DNA from: Pseudodesulfovibrio profundus
GTDB lineage: Bacteria; Desulfobacterota; Desulfovibrionia; Desulfovibrionales; Desulfovibrionaceae
Length of the DNA: 64,000 bases
Assembly (NCBI RefSeq): GCF_900217235.1
Contig: NZ_LT907975.1
Location: forward strand, 898,501-962,500
Reading direction: 5' to 3'
Below are positions 13,895 through 22,851 of this stretch, piece by piece (the first letter of the stretch is position 1; each line of letters begins with the position of its first letter). The notes beneath the pieces are model-generated. The model saw only the letters and a program-made list of their open reading frames with translations, did no database searches and had not been told where the DNA came from. Made by a program: the position numbers and the translations under genes.

Positions 13895-14491
13895 TCATTC
13901 TTTACCGATTTCTTCCAACAAACGCTCTCGTTCCCCGGAAGAAAAAACAAAGCTCTCATCAGGCTCCATCCCCATTCTCTCACGATATTCAATGTTCAAG
14001 GCGTGATAGGTCTTGGTGGTTGTTTCGTATTCGTTCAACCCCAGTTCCGCAGCACACGAAAAGATACTATCCTCATCCCCCTCCAGTTCCACAAAATCAC
14101 CATAAGGGAGCATATCAAGACACAAGGTGCAATTCAGATACTTCCACTTTGCTCTGACCTTTTCATAGGCAAATGCAACATCAAATCCGATTGCCTCCAG
14201 AGCACTTTTCATGGCCGCATGATCAGTAACGCCTGTCTCTATCTCCTCGAAAACCTTAACAGCTTGAGAAACAGGCTCATTGGGAGGTTTCTTCACAGTA
14301 AGCACTGCAACTCCAGCCTTCTCTCTCAGCCGAAGCAGAACACCCGACTCTTTGAGTACGCGTCCAGGCTTGTCATAGACTAGATTCGACTCGAAGTAGC
14401 GCCCACAGAACTTCGCGTTCACGACCTGCAACTTGCGATCTAATACGCCCAAATCGACGCCTATATATTTCAATTCACACTCAAGAGGCAT
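13895..14491 (-). CDS. CYTH domain protein (class IV adenylate cyclase / triphosphatase-like)
   Basis: A 198-residue CYTH protein. The defining ExExK motif is E4-C-E6-L-K8 at the N terminus. Conserved basic and acidic strand residues of the triphosphate tunnel follow, including LRLREKAG, LTVKKP and the ELEGDED segment. CYTH enzymes act on triphosphorylated substrates: class IV adenylate cyclases make cAMP, and others hydrolyse tripolyphosphate or thiamine triphosphate. Sequence alone does not separate these. It lies upstream of clpS on the same strand and is divergent from crcB across 46 bp. Confidence 0.85.
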   Translation of the reverse strand: MPLECELKYIGVDLGVLDRKLQVVNAKFCGRYFESNLVYDKPGRVLKESGVLLRLREKAGVAVLTVKKPPNEPVSQAVKVFEEIETGVTDHAAMKSALEAIGFDVAFAYEKVRAKWKYLNCTLCLDMLPYGDFVELEGDEDSIFSCAAELGLNEYETTTKTYHALNIEYRERMGMEPDESFVFSSGERERLLEEIGKE

Positions 14492-14537
14492 TGGCTTTCT
14501 CCTGTCTGCTTGCTACGCTACGCACAAAGGTAATGCA

Positions 14538-14915
14538 ATGTTAATGAAAATCCTGTCTCTTTGCATCGGTGGAGCAGCCGGCACTCTCTCCAGATACTGG
14601 CTCTCGGGTGTCGCCCAGCGCATGGTCGGTGGTTCATTTCCACTGGGCACTTTTACCGTGAACATAGTCGGTTGTCTCCTGTTTGGCCTAGTCTGGGGTT
14701 TTTTCGAGAACAGACTTTTGCCCGGGAGTGAAATACGATTATTGTGCCTCACGGGCTTCATGGGAGCTTTTACGACCTTCTCGACATACATGTTCGAGAC
14801 CGCAGAGTTGGTCAAATTCGGACAAGTAGCCATGGCAATGTTGAACGTTGTTGGACAATCCGTAGCCGGGTTAGTATTTGTATTATTAGGAATAGCTTTG
14901 GGGCGGCTCATATAG
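14538..14915 (+). CDS. crcB: Fluoride channel CrcB/Fluc
   Basis: A 125-residue four-helix membrane protein of standard CrcB length. The signature GFMGAFTTFSTYMFE and the N-terminal GGAAGTLSRYW are present. CrcB proteins form dual-topology dimers that let fluoride leave the cytoplasm. I chose ATG 14538 because AAAGG at 14526-14530 precedes it at 7 nt; the frame is open further upstream but that part is not CrcB-like and overlaps the divergent CYTH gene. I looked for the fluoride riboswitch in the short leader and saw none. It is followed 18 nt later by a DUF190 gene, a common pairing. Confidence 0.92.
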   Translation: MLMKILSLCIGGAAGTLSRYWLSGVAQRMVGGSFPLGTFTVNIVGCLLFGLVWGFFENRLLPGSEIRLLCLTGFMGAFTTFSTYMFETAELVKFGQVAMAMLNVVGQSVAGLVFVLLGIALGRLI

Positions 14916-14933
14916 TTTCACCACGGAGGGCGT

Positions 14934-15293
14934 ATGAAACTGCTGGAAAAAGCGGAACGAATCCGAATATATCTTGGCGAAGACGACAAATTCAACGGTC
15001 GACCGCTTGCGGATGTCATAGTGGAAGAAGCGAGAAAACAGGGACTGGCTGGCGCTACAGTTTTTCGAGGCATGAGCGGCTTTGGAGCCAACAGCCTCTT
15101 GCACACCACAAAAATCCTGCGACTCTCCGAAGATCTCCCCATTATCGTTGAGATAGTGGAACATCCAGACAATCTGACGCAGCTTCTCGCGTTTCTGGAC
15201 AAGATAGTGACTGAAGGCATGGTCACCCGGGAGACTGTTGACGTGACCATCTATCGTCACTCGAAAGGAATGAGCCGTCCTGAAATAGGTTGA
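14934..15293 (+). CDS. DUF190 family protein with C terminus altered by IS insertion
   Basis: A 119-residue DUF190 protein, PII-like in fold, often encoded beside crcB. The core (KLLEKAERIRIYLGEDDKF to TVDVTIYRHSKG) is intact. An IS3-family element begins at 15271, inside the last codons. With the element and one GAA duplication removed, the frame reads ...HSKGK-stop, using the taa at 16591-16593. As it stands, the final Lys is replaced by seven residues (MSRPEIG) and the stop codon is supplied by the element's own inverted repeat. The protein is therefore probably still functional. Its terminator has been displaced 1.3 kb downstream. Confidence 0.88.
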   Translation: MKLLEKAERIRIYLGEDDKFNGRPLADVIVEEARKQGLAGATVFRGMSGFGANSLLHTTKILRLSEDLPIIVEIVEHPDNLTQLLAFLDKIVTEGMVTRETVDVTIYRHSKGMSRPEIG

Positions 15294-15312
15294 CGGTTTT
15301 TGAAGGTTTCAA

Positions 15313-16143
15313 TCAGGCTGTGGGGCTAGCCCCACAGCCTGATTCGTGTACATCGTTTGGCGTTCTCATTCCTAGGCTGAGATGTGGCCGTTGTGAATTG
15401 TATATCTCAACGGATTCCCTCACCAGGGTATTGAGCTCTGCAAAGTCGTTGCATTTGGTGACCATGAACTCTTGCTTCAGAATTCCATTCATCCGTTCCG
15501 CCAAGGCATTTTGATAGCAGTCATAGCCATCTGTCATGGAAGGAACCATGCCGGATTCCTGGAGTTTTCTCTGGTAGACCGAAGAAGCGTATTGGAGTCC
15601 TCGATCTGAATGGTGAATTGTATTCACCCTCCTTCGCTTGTTTTCAACTGCCGCGTCCAGCGCTTTGGTTGTGCTTTCCGCACTGAGATCCCGGCTCACG
15701 TTGTATCCCATTATCTTCCGGCTGAATGCATCTGTCACCAGCGACAGATAGCATGTTTGCTCACGTGTATTCACGTAGGTAATGTCGCTTACGAACACCT
15801 GCTCAGGACATCTCGGTTGAACATCTTTCAACAAGTTGGGATGCTTTTTTAGCCAATGCTTCGAGTTGGTTGTCTTTGTATAGTTTTTCCGTCGCTTGAT
15901 GAGCATATGCTCTCGCCGCAGCAGGGAAAACAACCCATCACGTCCGAGCCTGATTCCCTTTGCGGAAAATGCGTCCTTCAACAGGTGGTACAGCTTTCGA
16001 GTCCCAAGGCGGGGCATCCTGGTCCGCACGTTCAGGACCATGGCCTTTGCCTCCTGATACATGGCTTCCCGTGCATCATGGCGCTTTTCAGCCTGATACA
16101 CGGACTGCCGACTGACCCCGAGCTGCCTGCAACAAGCAGACAA
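15313..16143 (-). CDS. IS3-family transposase OrfB (DDE integrase core)
   Basis: A 276-residue OrfB with an HTH_21-type N-terminal region and an rve integrase core. The DDE residues are in SDITYVNT (Asp), HSDRGLQYAS (Asp) and the C-terminal NALAERMNGILKQEF (Glu). The frame opens with TTG 2 nt after the orfA stop and lies in the -1 frame relative to orfA. An OrfAB fusion by frameshifting is therefore likely, although I do not see a classical A AAA AAG slip site here. All catalytic residues are present, so the element may be active. Confidence 0.9.
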   Translation of the reverse strand: MSACCRQLGVSRQSVYQAEKRHDAREAMYQEAKAMVLNVRTRMPRLGTRKLYHLLKDAFSAKGIRLGRDGLFSLLRREHMLIKRRKNYTKTTNSKHWLKKHPNLLKDVQPRCPEQVFVSDITYVNTREQTCYLSLVTDAFSRKIMGYNVSRDLSAESTTKALDAAVENKRRRVNTIHHSDRGLQYASSVYQRKLQESGMVPSMTDGYDCYQNALAERMNGILKQEFMVTKCNDFAELNTLVRESVEIYNSQRPHLSLGMRTPNDVHESGCGASPTA

Positions 16144-16145
16144 GC

Positions 16146-16544
16146 TTATTTGTCTTTCTCTCTGAAGACTTCGTGCAGCTCGGGGGTAAGCTTTTTTCTT
16201 ATAGAAGTCCCAAACTCGCGGTCGGAAATCTCAATCATTTTATTGAGAAGCGCGGTCTTGATCTTTTCTTCCTCAAGCTCTTTCTCCAGCCGTTTGATCT
16301 TCTGGACCGGTGTTTCTCTGGCTTTTGGGTCTTTTCGGGAATGTACCATGGACTTGCTCCAATCAAGGGTGCCGTGCTTCCTGAGCCACTTCAGCACAGT
16401 GCTTCGCCCTTGAATACCATAAAGAGCCTGAGCCTGCTTGTACGTCATCTCGCCCTTTTCCACCTGTGCCACAACCGACAATTTAAAGGCCATCGTGTAA
16501 TCGCGTTGGGTGCGTCTAACTCGCTGTTTGGATTTGTCTTCCAT
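16146..16544 (-). CDS. IS3-family transposase OrfA (HTH)
   Basis: A 132-residue OrfA. An N-terminal helix-turn-helix (about residues 15-55, YTMAFKLSVVAQVEKGEMTY) binds the element ends. A C-terminal leucine-rich coiled coil (IKRLEKELEEEKIKTALLNK) mediates dimerisation. It precedes orfB in the same element and starts 41 bp inside the right inverted repeat. Confidence 0.9.
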   Translation of the reverse strand: MEDKSKQRVRRTQRDYTMAFKLSVVAQVEKGEMTYKQAQALYGIQGRSTVLKWLRKHGTLDWSKSMVHSRKDPKARETPVQKIKRLEKELEEEKIKTALLNKMIEISDREFGTSIRKKLTPELHEVFREKDK

Positions 16545-16594
16545 AAATAGGTCCTCTGGGTGTCAACCTATTTCAGGACGGGACAGAAAATAAC

Positions 16595-16623
16595 AAAAGG
16601 CCCCGATGCTTCGGGGCCTTTTC
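16595..16623. terminator. Terminator of crcB-DUF190, also at the 3' end of cheB
   Basis: A GC-rich stem (16596-16606 with 16611-16621) and a tetraloop, flanked by As and Ts. It would have begun just after the DUF190 stop codon before the IS insertion. The cheB stop codon is 9 nt to the right. Confidence 0.85.
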
Positions 16624-16631
16624 ATGTGCAG

Positions 16632-17705
16632 TTATTTTCCGCAGGCTCGTATCATTTCGGCTGCTATCTTTTCCAATGATAACACCTTATTTACACCGCC
16701 ATGCTTGATGGCCTCTTGCGGCATACCAAAAACAACACAGGACGCCTCATCCTGAGCAATGGTGTACGCGCCCACATCGAACAATTCCTTCATACCCTTT
16801 GCACCATCGTCACCCATGCCGGTCATAATGGATGCAACAACATTGCTTCCACCATACCTAGCTCCTGAACGAAAGAGCACATCGACGGAAGGACGATGCC
16901 TGGATACCAAGGGCCCGTCTTTAACTTCAACGTAATATTTAGAGCCGGAACGTTTGAGCAGCATATGCTTGTCCCCTGGAGCAATCAGCGCCTGACCGCG
17001 CAGCATGGGGTCACCATCTACGGCTTCCTTGACTGAAATCTGACAAATGGAGTTGAGCCGCTTGGCAAAGGCTGCGGTAAAGTGTTCCGGCATGTGCTGG
17101 ACAATGGCAATGGCCGGACAATTCACCGGCTGGGCTTCAAGATAAACCCGCAGGGCTTCTGTTCCACCAGTGGAGGCGCCGACCAAGCAGATTTTTTCCG
17201 TAGCTCCCACTGGCTGTGGTTTTCCCTTGGGGATAACGGCATCGGCATCCAACTTGGGAGATACTTTCAGCGGTTTGACTGGCCGTTTCACCGGCTTTGC
17301 TGCACCGGCAAGAGCGGCAGCTTTTACCTTATCAACCAGCCGGATGCGCGACTCTTCCAAAAACTTTTTGGTTCCGACTTTTGGTTTGGTGATTATTTCA
17401 ACAGCACCCAGCTCGAGAGCCCGCAAACCGTTCTTCGTTCCCCTGTCTGCGACAGAAGAACAGATGACCACCGGAATTGGATGCTGCTTCATAAGCTTTT
17501 CCAAAAAGGTCAGGCCATCCATTCGCGGCATTTCAATATCCAGGGTAATTACATCTGGAACTTCGCTTTTCAGTCTCTTGGCTGCGACATAGGGGTCACT
17601 CGCTGTCCCCATAACTTCAATTCCGGGATCAGCACTGAGAATATCTTCAAGGGTTTGTCTGACAACTGCTGAGTCATCAACAATAAGCACACGTACTTTC
17701 CGCAT
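16632..17705 (-). CDS. cheB: Chemotaxis response regulator / protein-glutamate methylesterase CheB
   Basis: A 357-residue CheB. A receiver domain (residues 1-120, phospho-acceptor Asp56, with Asp10-Asp11 acidic pocket) joins through a Lys/Pro-rich linker to the methylesterase domain. The catalytic triad is Ser178 in GASTGG, His204 and Asp300. Phosphorylated by CheA, it removes methyl groups from receptor glutamates and so drives adaptation. It follows cheA by 23 nt. No cheR lies nearby, so the opposing methyltransferase must be encoded elsewhere. Confidence 0.96.
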   Translation of the reverse strand: MRKVRVLIVDDSAVVRQTLEDILSADPGIEVMGTASDPYVAAKRLKSEVPDVITLDIEMPRMDGLTFLEKLMKQHPIPVVICSSVADRGTKNGLRALELGAVEIITKPKVGTKKFLEESRIRLVDKVKAAALAGAAKPVKRPVKPLKVSPKLDADAVIPKGKPQPVGATEKICLVGASTGGTEALRVYLEAQPVNCPAIAIVQHMPEHFTAAFAKRLNSICQISVKEAVDGDPMLRGQALIAPGDKHMLLKRSGSKYYVEVKDGPLVSRHRPSVDVLFRSGARYGGSNVVASIMTGMGDDGAKGMKELFDVGAYTIAQDEASCVVFGMPQEAIKHGGVNKVLSLEKIAAEMIRACGK

Positions 17706-17728
17706 AAATGTCCTCGCTGATTCTGTGG

Positions 17729-19957
17729 CTAATTCGATTCTGCTACAACACGACGAACTAGACTTGGTATATCGAGTATCAAAGCTATTGATCCGTCACC
17801 CTTAATCGTTGCCCCGGAAATACCTTCGACATCCTTGTAGACTCGGCTGAGACTCTTGATCACTGTCTGGTGCTCACCAATGACAGTATCAACGACGATT
17901 CCAACCCTGCTTCCCTCGACGCCTGTTATGACGATCTGCTCGATGGGAGGATTTTCTCCCTCAATCTCAAACCAGTCTCGTATATGGATGTATGGAACAA
18001 TTTCACCACGTAAATGCAGGATGCGCTGACCGGACTGCTCATCAACATCACTTCTCGCCAGCTCTACGCACTCTTCAACAAGTGAAAGAGGTATCACATA
18101 GTATTCATCTTCAACGCGAACCTGCAGCCCATCAATGATGGCCAGGGTCAACGGCAGCCGAATGGTTATGGTTGTTCCCTTGCCCGGCTTGCTGTCGATA
18201 TCGATGGTGCCTCGAAGCGAGTCAATTGCCCGCTTAACGACATCCATACCTACGCCGCGGCCGGAAACGTTTGTGATCTCTTTTGCGGTGGAGAATCCTG
18301 GTTCAAAAATGAGCTTGAGCAGTTCCTTGTCTGTCATGTCCGCATCACTGGCAATAAGCCCACGCTCTATTGCCTTTTCGCGGATAGAATCGGCACTCAT
18401 ACCACGGCCATCATCCGTGATACGGATCAAAACCTCACCACCGGAATGCTCTGCAGACAGCAGGATCATGCCCTGTGCGGGCTTACCAGCCGCTTCACGT
18501 TCTGCAGGCGGCTCAATGCCGTGATCAAGGCTATTGCGCAACAGGTGAACCAACGGATCGCCAAGACGTTCGATAACCGTCTTGTCCAATTCGGTATCTT
18601 CACCGCTTGTACGCAATCCGATTTCCTTGCCCAGTTCGCCCGAAAGGTCACGAACCAACCGTTTGAACTTGGAAAAGGACGTACCGATCGGGAGCATGCG
18701 AATACCCAGTGTAGAGTCTCGCAACTCATCACTTAATCGCTCCAACTCTTCAGCAAGCGCAGTCATTTGCGGATCACTGCGTTCACTGACAACCTGTGAA
18801 ATCTGTGCCTGCACGATAACTAGCTCACCAACGAGATCGACAAGAAAGTCGAGCTTGTCAGCCGCTACGCGAATACTCGACATGGCTTCCTGCCGTTTCT
18901 GAATGATCTCGCGATCCTTGACTTGAGTTTGCTTTTTGACAACTTGCTCAATTTTTTCTGGAGTGACCTTGCCTTCTTCGGTCAGAATCTGTCCAATCGG
19001 CTTTTGCTTTTTCAGCGCCTTTTCGACATCTTCTTCCGAGATATCGCCGCTCTTTACAAGCATTTCACCAAGGCGAAGAGTCGAGGCTTCGTCGGAGTCC
19101 TCGGTTGGCATTTCCTCTTCTGCCACGGGCTCCACATCTTCCACCTTCGGTTCAACTTCTGGCTCAGAGACAACAGGTTCAACCTGAGCAGCGGTGTCCT
19201 CCTCTTGAGCTACAGGTTCTCCCGCAGCCTCTGTCTCGGGACCTTCGCCCTCCTCAGAAATCTGAACTTCAAGGTCAACATCGATAAAGAAAAATATGTC
19301 CGCGACATTATCCTTGGGAACATCAGTCACCAAGCTCAATTCCCAGCTTTTTGGCGCATCAGCAGCAGCCGGAGTATCGCCGGGACGCGTAACGACTTTG
19401 AAATCGCCAAGCTTCACCAACTCATCAAACAGGTTTTCGAGCATTGGTTCATCAACCTCTACTCCCTGTTTGGCTATCAACTTGATATAAAACGTACTGA
19501 CAGATTGTTCCTGTGCTTCAGTAACGGATTCCTCTTCAACCTCGGCAACAGGTTCCTCTTCAGTTTCACTCTCTTCGCCGAGGGACAATTCTTTGAGCCC
19601 GGAAAGGATTTCCTCCATCAATTCAGGCGCGATAACCTCGTCATCGTCAGAGCTATCCAGCATCATTTTGATGTAATCTCTGGATTTGAGCGACAAGCTG
19701 CACAGCTTCTGGGAAACTTCCAGATCGCCGTTCCTCACCATGTCGAAAACGCTCTCGACCTCGTGTGTAAACTCAGCAATATCCTCAAAACCAAACATGG
19801 AGCCAGACCCCTTGATGGTATGCAGCGCCCTGAAAATCTGGTTCACCACATCCATATCATCGGGTGCTTCCTCCAGTTCGAGAAGCGCTCCCTCCAGTTC
19901 GCCCAATAAATCGTAGGCTTCTTCCTTGAATATCTGCTTATTAAGATCGTCGGACAT
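17729..19957 (-). CDS. cheA: Chemotaxis histidine kinase CheA with a MshEN-like linker motif
   Basis: A 742-residue CheA. Domains in order: HPt (1-105, phospho-His46 in [12 protein letters not shown]), a P2-like domain (about 152-235), an acidic linker, then a 49-residue tandem motif at 295-343, P3 dimerisation (about 355-425), HATPase (N box around [13 protein letters not shown] boxes DDGRGMS and GRGVGMD), and a CheW-like P5 domain (about 603-740). The tandem motif consists of two 24-residue units, R-L-G-x-x-L-V-x-x-G...A-L-x-x-Q and a matching second unit, as in the T2SSE-N/MshEN family. It autophosphorylates under receptor control and signals to CheY and CheB. It lies between a receptor gene and cheB on the same strand. 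Confidence 0.95.
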   Translation of the reverse strand: MSDDLNKQIFKEEAYDLLGELEGALLELEEAPDDMDVVNQIFRALHTIKGSGSMFGFEDIAEFTHEVESVFDMVRNGDLEVSQKLCSLSLKSRDYIKMMLDSSDDDEVIAPELMEEILSGLKELSLGEESETEEEPVAEVEEESVTEAQEQSVSTFYIKLIAKQGVEVDEPMLENLFDELVKLGDFKVVTRPGDTPAAADAPKSWELSLVTDVPKDNVADIFFFIDVDLEVQISEEGEGPETEAAGEPVAQEEDTAAQVEPVVSEPEVEPKVEDVEPVAEEEMPTEDSDEASTLRLGEMLVKSGDISEEDVEKALKKQKPIGQILTEEGKVTPEKIEQVVKKQTQVKDREIIQKRQEAMSSIRVAADKLDFLVDLVGELVIVQAQISQVVSERSDPQMTALAEELERLSDELRDSTLGIRMLPIGTSFSKFKRLVRDLSGELGKEIGLRTSGEDTELDKTVIERLGDPLVHLLRNSLDHGIEPPAEREAAGKPAQGMILLSAEHSGGEVLIRITDDGRGMSADSIREKAIERGLIASDADMTDKELLKLIFEPGFSTAKEITNVSGRGVGMDVVKRAIDSLRGTIDIDSKPGKGTTITIRLPLTLAIIDGLQVRVEDEYYVIPLSLVEECVELARSDVDEQSGQRILHLRGEIVPYIHIRDWFEIEGENPPIEQIVITGVEGSRVGIVVDTVIGEHQTVIKSLSRVYKDVEGISGATIKGDGSIALILDIPSLVRRVVAESN

Positions 19958-20083
19958 CTAAGCGCTCCTCACAACGTCACTGTATTCCACATGTCTTGGA
20001 AGCTAGTTCGAATCTGAATATCTACGAGTATCGCAGAAAACGATACACATGGCCCATTATAATTTGCTTGTTAACGTAAAGGA

Positions 20084-22162
20084 TTACGCTTTCCCATGAA
20101 ATGTAATCTCCGCTCGCGCCGATGTAGCATCGAAGGGCTTGACTCGAATGGTAACCCGTTCTTTTTTGAAATCGGCAGCCCCAAGCAATATACCTTCGAA
20201 ATAGTCGAATAACCCGCGATTGGAATGATAATTCATGAACAACTCATCCCCTTTGTCCTCAAAAGTGAAACGCGGAGGCTTTATTCCCGGCTGATCCTTG
20301 GTGAGTTGAGCGTGAATGTCGTTCATGCGCATGTAAAACTCTTTAAGGGATTCATTCTTGAACTGACGGGGATACATCTCATGAAACTTACCCAGTGTGT
20401 ATTTGCCCAAATCGAGAAAGAAGGTTCGTTTACTAATGCCTTTCAACGAGGACACCACTTCGGCCATTTGCATAAGGACCTGATCCGGATAGCTTTCAGC
20501 GGGCAGGAAGGTCGGCCCACCCAGTTCATCCTGCATGGAATCATAGACACTCTGGCCGTATGCCTTGAGGACGAAACCTTGTGTCAGCTTGAGCAGAATT
20601 CCCTTCATCTGAGCATCCGACTCCCGCAATCGGGTTTCTCCATTCTCGAGAAAGCCTTTGGAAACCCCTAACAGCTCCTGTGCAAGGCCGGCCAATTCGC
20701 GAGTAGCATCTGCGGCCTGACCAGCGGCTTCATCAGCTTCACTGGCTATCTCCGCTATCTCATCAATGCTCCTGTTGATTTCCTCAGCTGCAGACGACTG
20801 CTGCTCTGCGGCCGTGGCGATCTGCGTCACCCGATCAACCATGTCCGTGATGTTCGCCATGATCTGATGAATGACTTCACCTGCCTGATTTGAAAGCTCA
20901 GTACTCTGGCTCACCTGCTTTTCCGTCTGCTGCATCGATTCCATCGCGTGGCTTGAACCTCGCTGAATTGCGCGAATCGCCTCTTCAACCTCTTTGGTTG
21001 CCGCGACAGTTTTCTCTGCCAACTTTCGGACTTCATCAGCAACAACGGCAAACCCTCGTCCGGCTTCGCCTGCCCGGGCTGCTTCGATGGCTGCATTCAA
21101 TGCAAGTAAATTCGTCTGGTCGGCTATATCATTGATGACACCGATTATGCGGCCAATCTCCCCTGCCTGACCATTCAGCTCACCAATATCTTCGCCCAAC
21201 TGTTCAGCTGATTCAGAAACTTCAATAATGGCATCAACGGCCCTGGAAACCATGGCCGCCCCTTCTGTAGCAGAATCCTTTGCCTGATCAGCAGCTTCAC
21301 TTGTTGCCGATGCATTCTGTGCCACGGCCAGCACAGTCCCTGTCATCTGCTCCATGGCCGCTGCAACAGAAGTCGTTTGTGATCGCTGCTTCTGCGCACC
21401 ATGAGCTTGATCGTCAGCAGAGGCAGACAACAGTTCTGTCGCCGATGCAACATGCTCGGCAAGGCCGCTCAACTGCTCTCCTGCACGCTTCATACTGGCG
21501 CTCTGAGCTTCAACCTGCTGCTTGCTCGCCACGCTTTCGGTTATGTCAACAAAAGAGCTTGTTACACCAATGACAGCCCCATTATCATCATGAATTGGAT
21601 TCATGTAGAGGTGAACAGTAATATTGCGCCCATCCCACAAATCGAGCGTTGCTATCTTCTCTACGCCTTTGCCTGTTTGCAGTACGACTTCAGAGAGAGC
21701 ACCGCTTTCCTTGTTGTAGATGGCTTTATCGACCTTTTGACCGATAACATCCTGCTCGCTCTTGTTGAGCAGAGTACACAACGGAACGCTGACAAAAACG
21801 ATCAGACCGTCTTTGTCGCATACAAGAGCCGGGTAGCCCAACTCACGCAATGCATTTTTATGGAACTGGCTCATGAAACGGGTTTCACTCAGAAGATTAC
21901 CCAGGTCCGAAAAGGACTCTCCAAGCACTTCTTTAGCAACATTGGAATCTTTCAACTCACCGTTTTCTATGAGCTGCTCAAGAGCCAAACTCATTTGCGC
22001 CTCATTTCGAGAAGCCAAAGCGGTAAAACCGATCGTGCAAAGTATTGCCGAGGCCAATCCAAAGCTGAAGGCGGTCCAACTTCCCACATACATACTACCG
22101 GCAAAAATCAAGGATAAAACTATCCCAAGGCCCATGACGAGCGATCGCGAACGAGTCAGCAT
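20084..22162 (-). CDS. Methyl-accepting chemotaxis protein with PAS and C-terminal H-NOX domain
   Basis: I start at the ATG at 22162 because GGAG precedes it by 6 nt; the frame continues upstream to a TTG at 22198. The 692-residue protein has two membrane helices near the N terminus (about 8-50), a PAS domain (about 97-215), a cytoplasmic MCP signalling hairpin with tip [19 protein letters not shown] (about 348-367), and a C-terminal H-NOX domain (about 518-690). In the H-NOX domain, His617 in NDIHAQLTK aligns with the heme-ligating His102 of the Thermoanaerobacter protein, and Y645-x-S647-x-R649 matches the YxSxR heme-propionate motif. Tyr654 aligns with distal Tyr140, which favours O2 binding. 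It sits 126 bp upstream of cheA, so it is probably an O2 (or NO) receptor feeding that kinase. Confidence 0.9.
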   Translation of the reverse strand: MLTRSRSLVMGLGIVLSLIFAGSMYVGSWTAFSFGLASAILCTIGFTALASRNEAQMSLALEQLIENGELKDSNVAKEVLGESFSDLGNLLSETRFMSQFHKNALRELGYPALVCDKDGLIVFVSVPLCTLLNKSEQDVIGQKVDKAIYNKESGALSEVVLQTGKGVEKIATLDLWDGRNITVHLYMNPIHDDNGAVIGVTSSFVDITESVASKQQVEAQSASMKRAGEQLSGLAEHVASATELLSASADDQAHGAQKQRSQTTSVAAAMEQMTGTVLAVAQNASATSEAADQAKDSATEGAAMVSRAVDAIIEVSESAEQLGEDIGELNGQAGEIGRIIGVINDIADQTNLLALNAAIEAARAGEAGRGFAVVADEVRKLAEKTVAATKEVEEAIRAIQRGSSHAMESMQQTEKQVSQSTELSNQAGEVIHQIMANITDMVDRVTQIATAAEQQSSAAEEINRSIDEIAEIASEADEAAGQAADATRELAGLAQELLGVSKGFLENGETRLRESDAQMKGILLKLTQGFVLKAYGQSVYDSMQDELGGPTFLPAESYPDQVLMQMAEVVSSLKGISKRTFFLDLGKYTLGKFHEMYPRQFKNESLKEFYMRMNDIHAQLTKDQPGIKPPRFTFEDKGDELFMNYHSNRGLFDYFEGILLGAADFKKERVTIRVKPFDATSARAEITFHGKA

Positions 22163-22311
22163 GCTTTTCTCCATTACCCCAACGGTAAATATTGGCAATT
22201 GTCATAAAAATACATTGATTACCCTAATATGGGTACGCCGTATTAGAAAGAAAAGCAATTACGCCTGATCAAATGAGATAATAAGCAACGGAAAGAGACT
22301 ATCCGAACAAA

Positions 22312-22848
22312 TCACGTACCGGACCTTTTGCGAAGCAGGCGAATAGCCCGTCGCTCACGATACCTGCGGATAGCAAACAAGGACACGAAATAGGTAATAA
22401 TTGTTGCAGGAATACCAAACGTCAGCCCACCGGCGAACATAACGATAAACACGTCCCAGCCTGCATGGATAAGTTGCTCCATCTCCAGATGTTGTGGATC
22501 AAAAGCCACTTCCAACTGGGTGACCAACTCACCTATTTCGTAAAGGAAGAAGTAAAACGGCACCATGGTTGCCGCATTGGAATAACAGGTTGCAAGCCAT
22601 GCTGCGAGCTTGTTGACTCGCATTACAAAGGCCAAGGCAATCACTACAACAGACTGAAAAGGCATAATCGGCATTGCGCCAATGAACATCCCCAAGGCCA
22701 TGGCCGCAGCCAGGTTCTTGGGACTTGATTTTTGACGCATCAAACGGAGGTACCAATACTTGGTCCACCGTTTGAAACCTTTCCACCTATTGATCTGTTC
22801 TATTTCGGCCCTGCGAGACGACGATGGGCTTCGACGAAGTTCGTTCAA
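22312..22848 (-). CDS. DUF2062 membrane protein
   Basis: A 178-residue DUF2062 protein with a basic N terminus and about three hydrophobic segments (around 48-80, 88-108, 128-165). The motif NAATMVPFYFFLYEIG is typical of the family, whose function is unknown. The start is TTG at 22848; it is favoured because a GGAG inside the fusA stop region (3 nt upstream gene end) lies at 6-nt spacing, so translation is probably coupled to fusA. An ATG-only gene caller would miss or shorten it. Last gene of the hypothetical - fusA - DUF2062 run. Confidence 0.82.
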   Translation of the reverse strand: MNELRRSPSSSRRAEIEQINRWKGFKRWTKYWYLRLMRQKSSPKNLAAAMALGMFIGAMPIMPFQSVVVIALAFVMRVNKLAAWLATCYSNAATMVPFYFFLYEIGELVTQLEVAFDPQHLEMEQLIHAGWDVFIVMFAGGLTFGIPATIITYFVSLFAIRRYRERRAIRLLRKRSGT

Positions 22849-22851
22849 CGA

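Larger units (their letters stand above)
15271..16585 (-). mobile_element. IS3-family insertion sequence (1315 bp), first type
   Basis: The ends are imperfect inverted repeats beginning TG; the conserved core ccgtcctgaaataggttgac occurs at 15275-15294 and inverted at 16562-16581. The element is flanked by a 3-bp duplication GAA (15268-15270 and 16586-16588). It carries orfA and orfB on the minus strand in a -1 relation, as in IS3 elements. Its transposase differs from that of the three IS3-family copies at 52-61 kb. Confidence 0.93.

Noticed and set aside
14492..14537. Fluoride riboswitch before crcB
   Set aside because: The leader is 46 bp and shows no crcB-motif fold that I can recognise.
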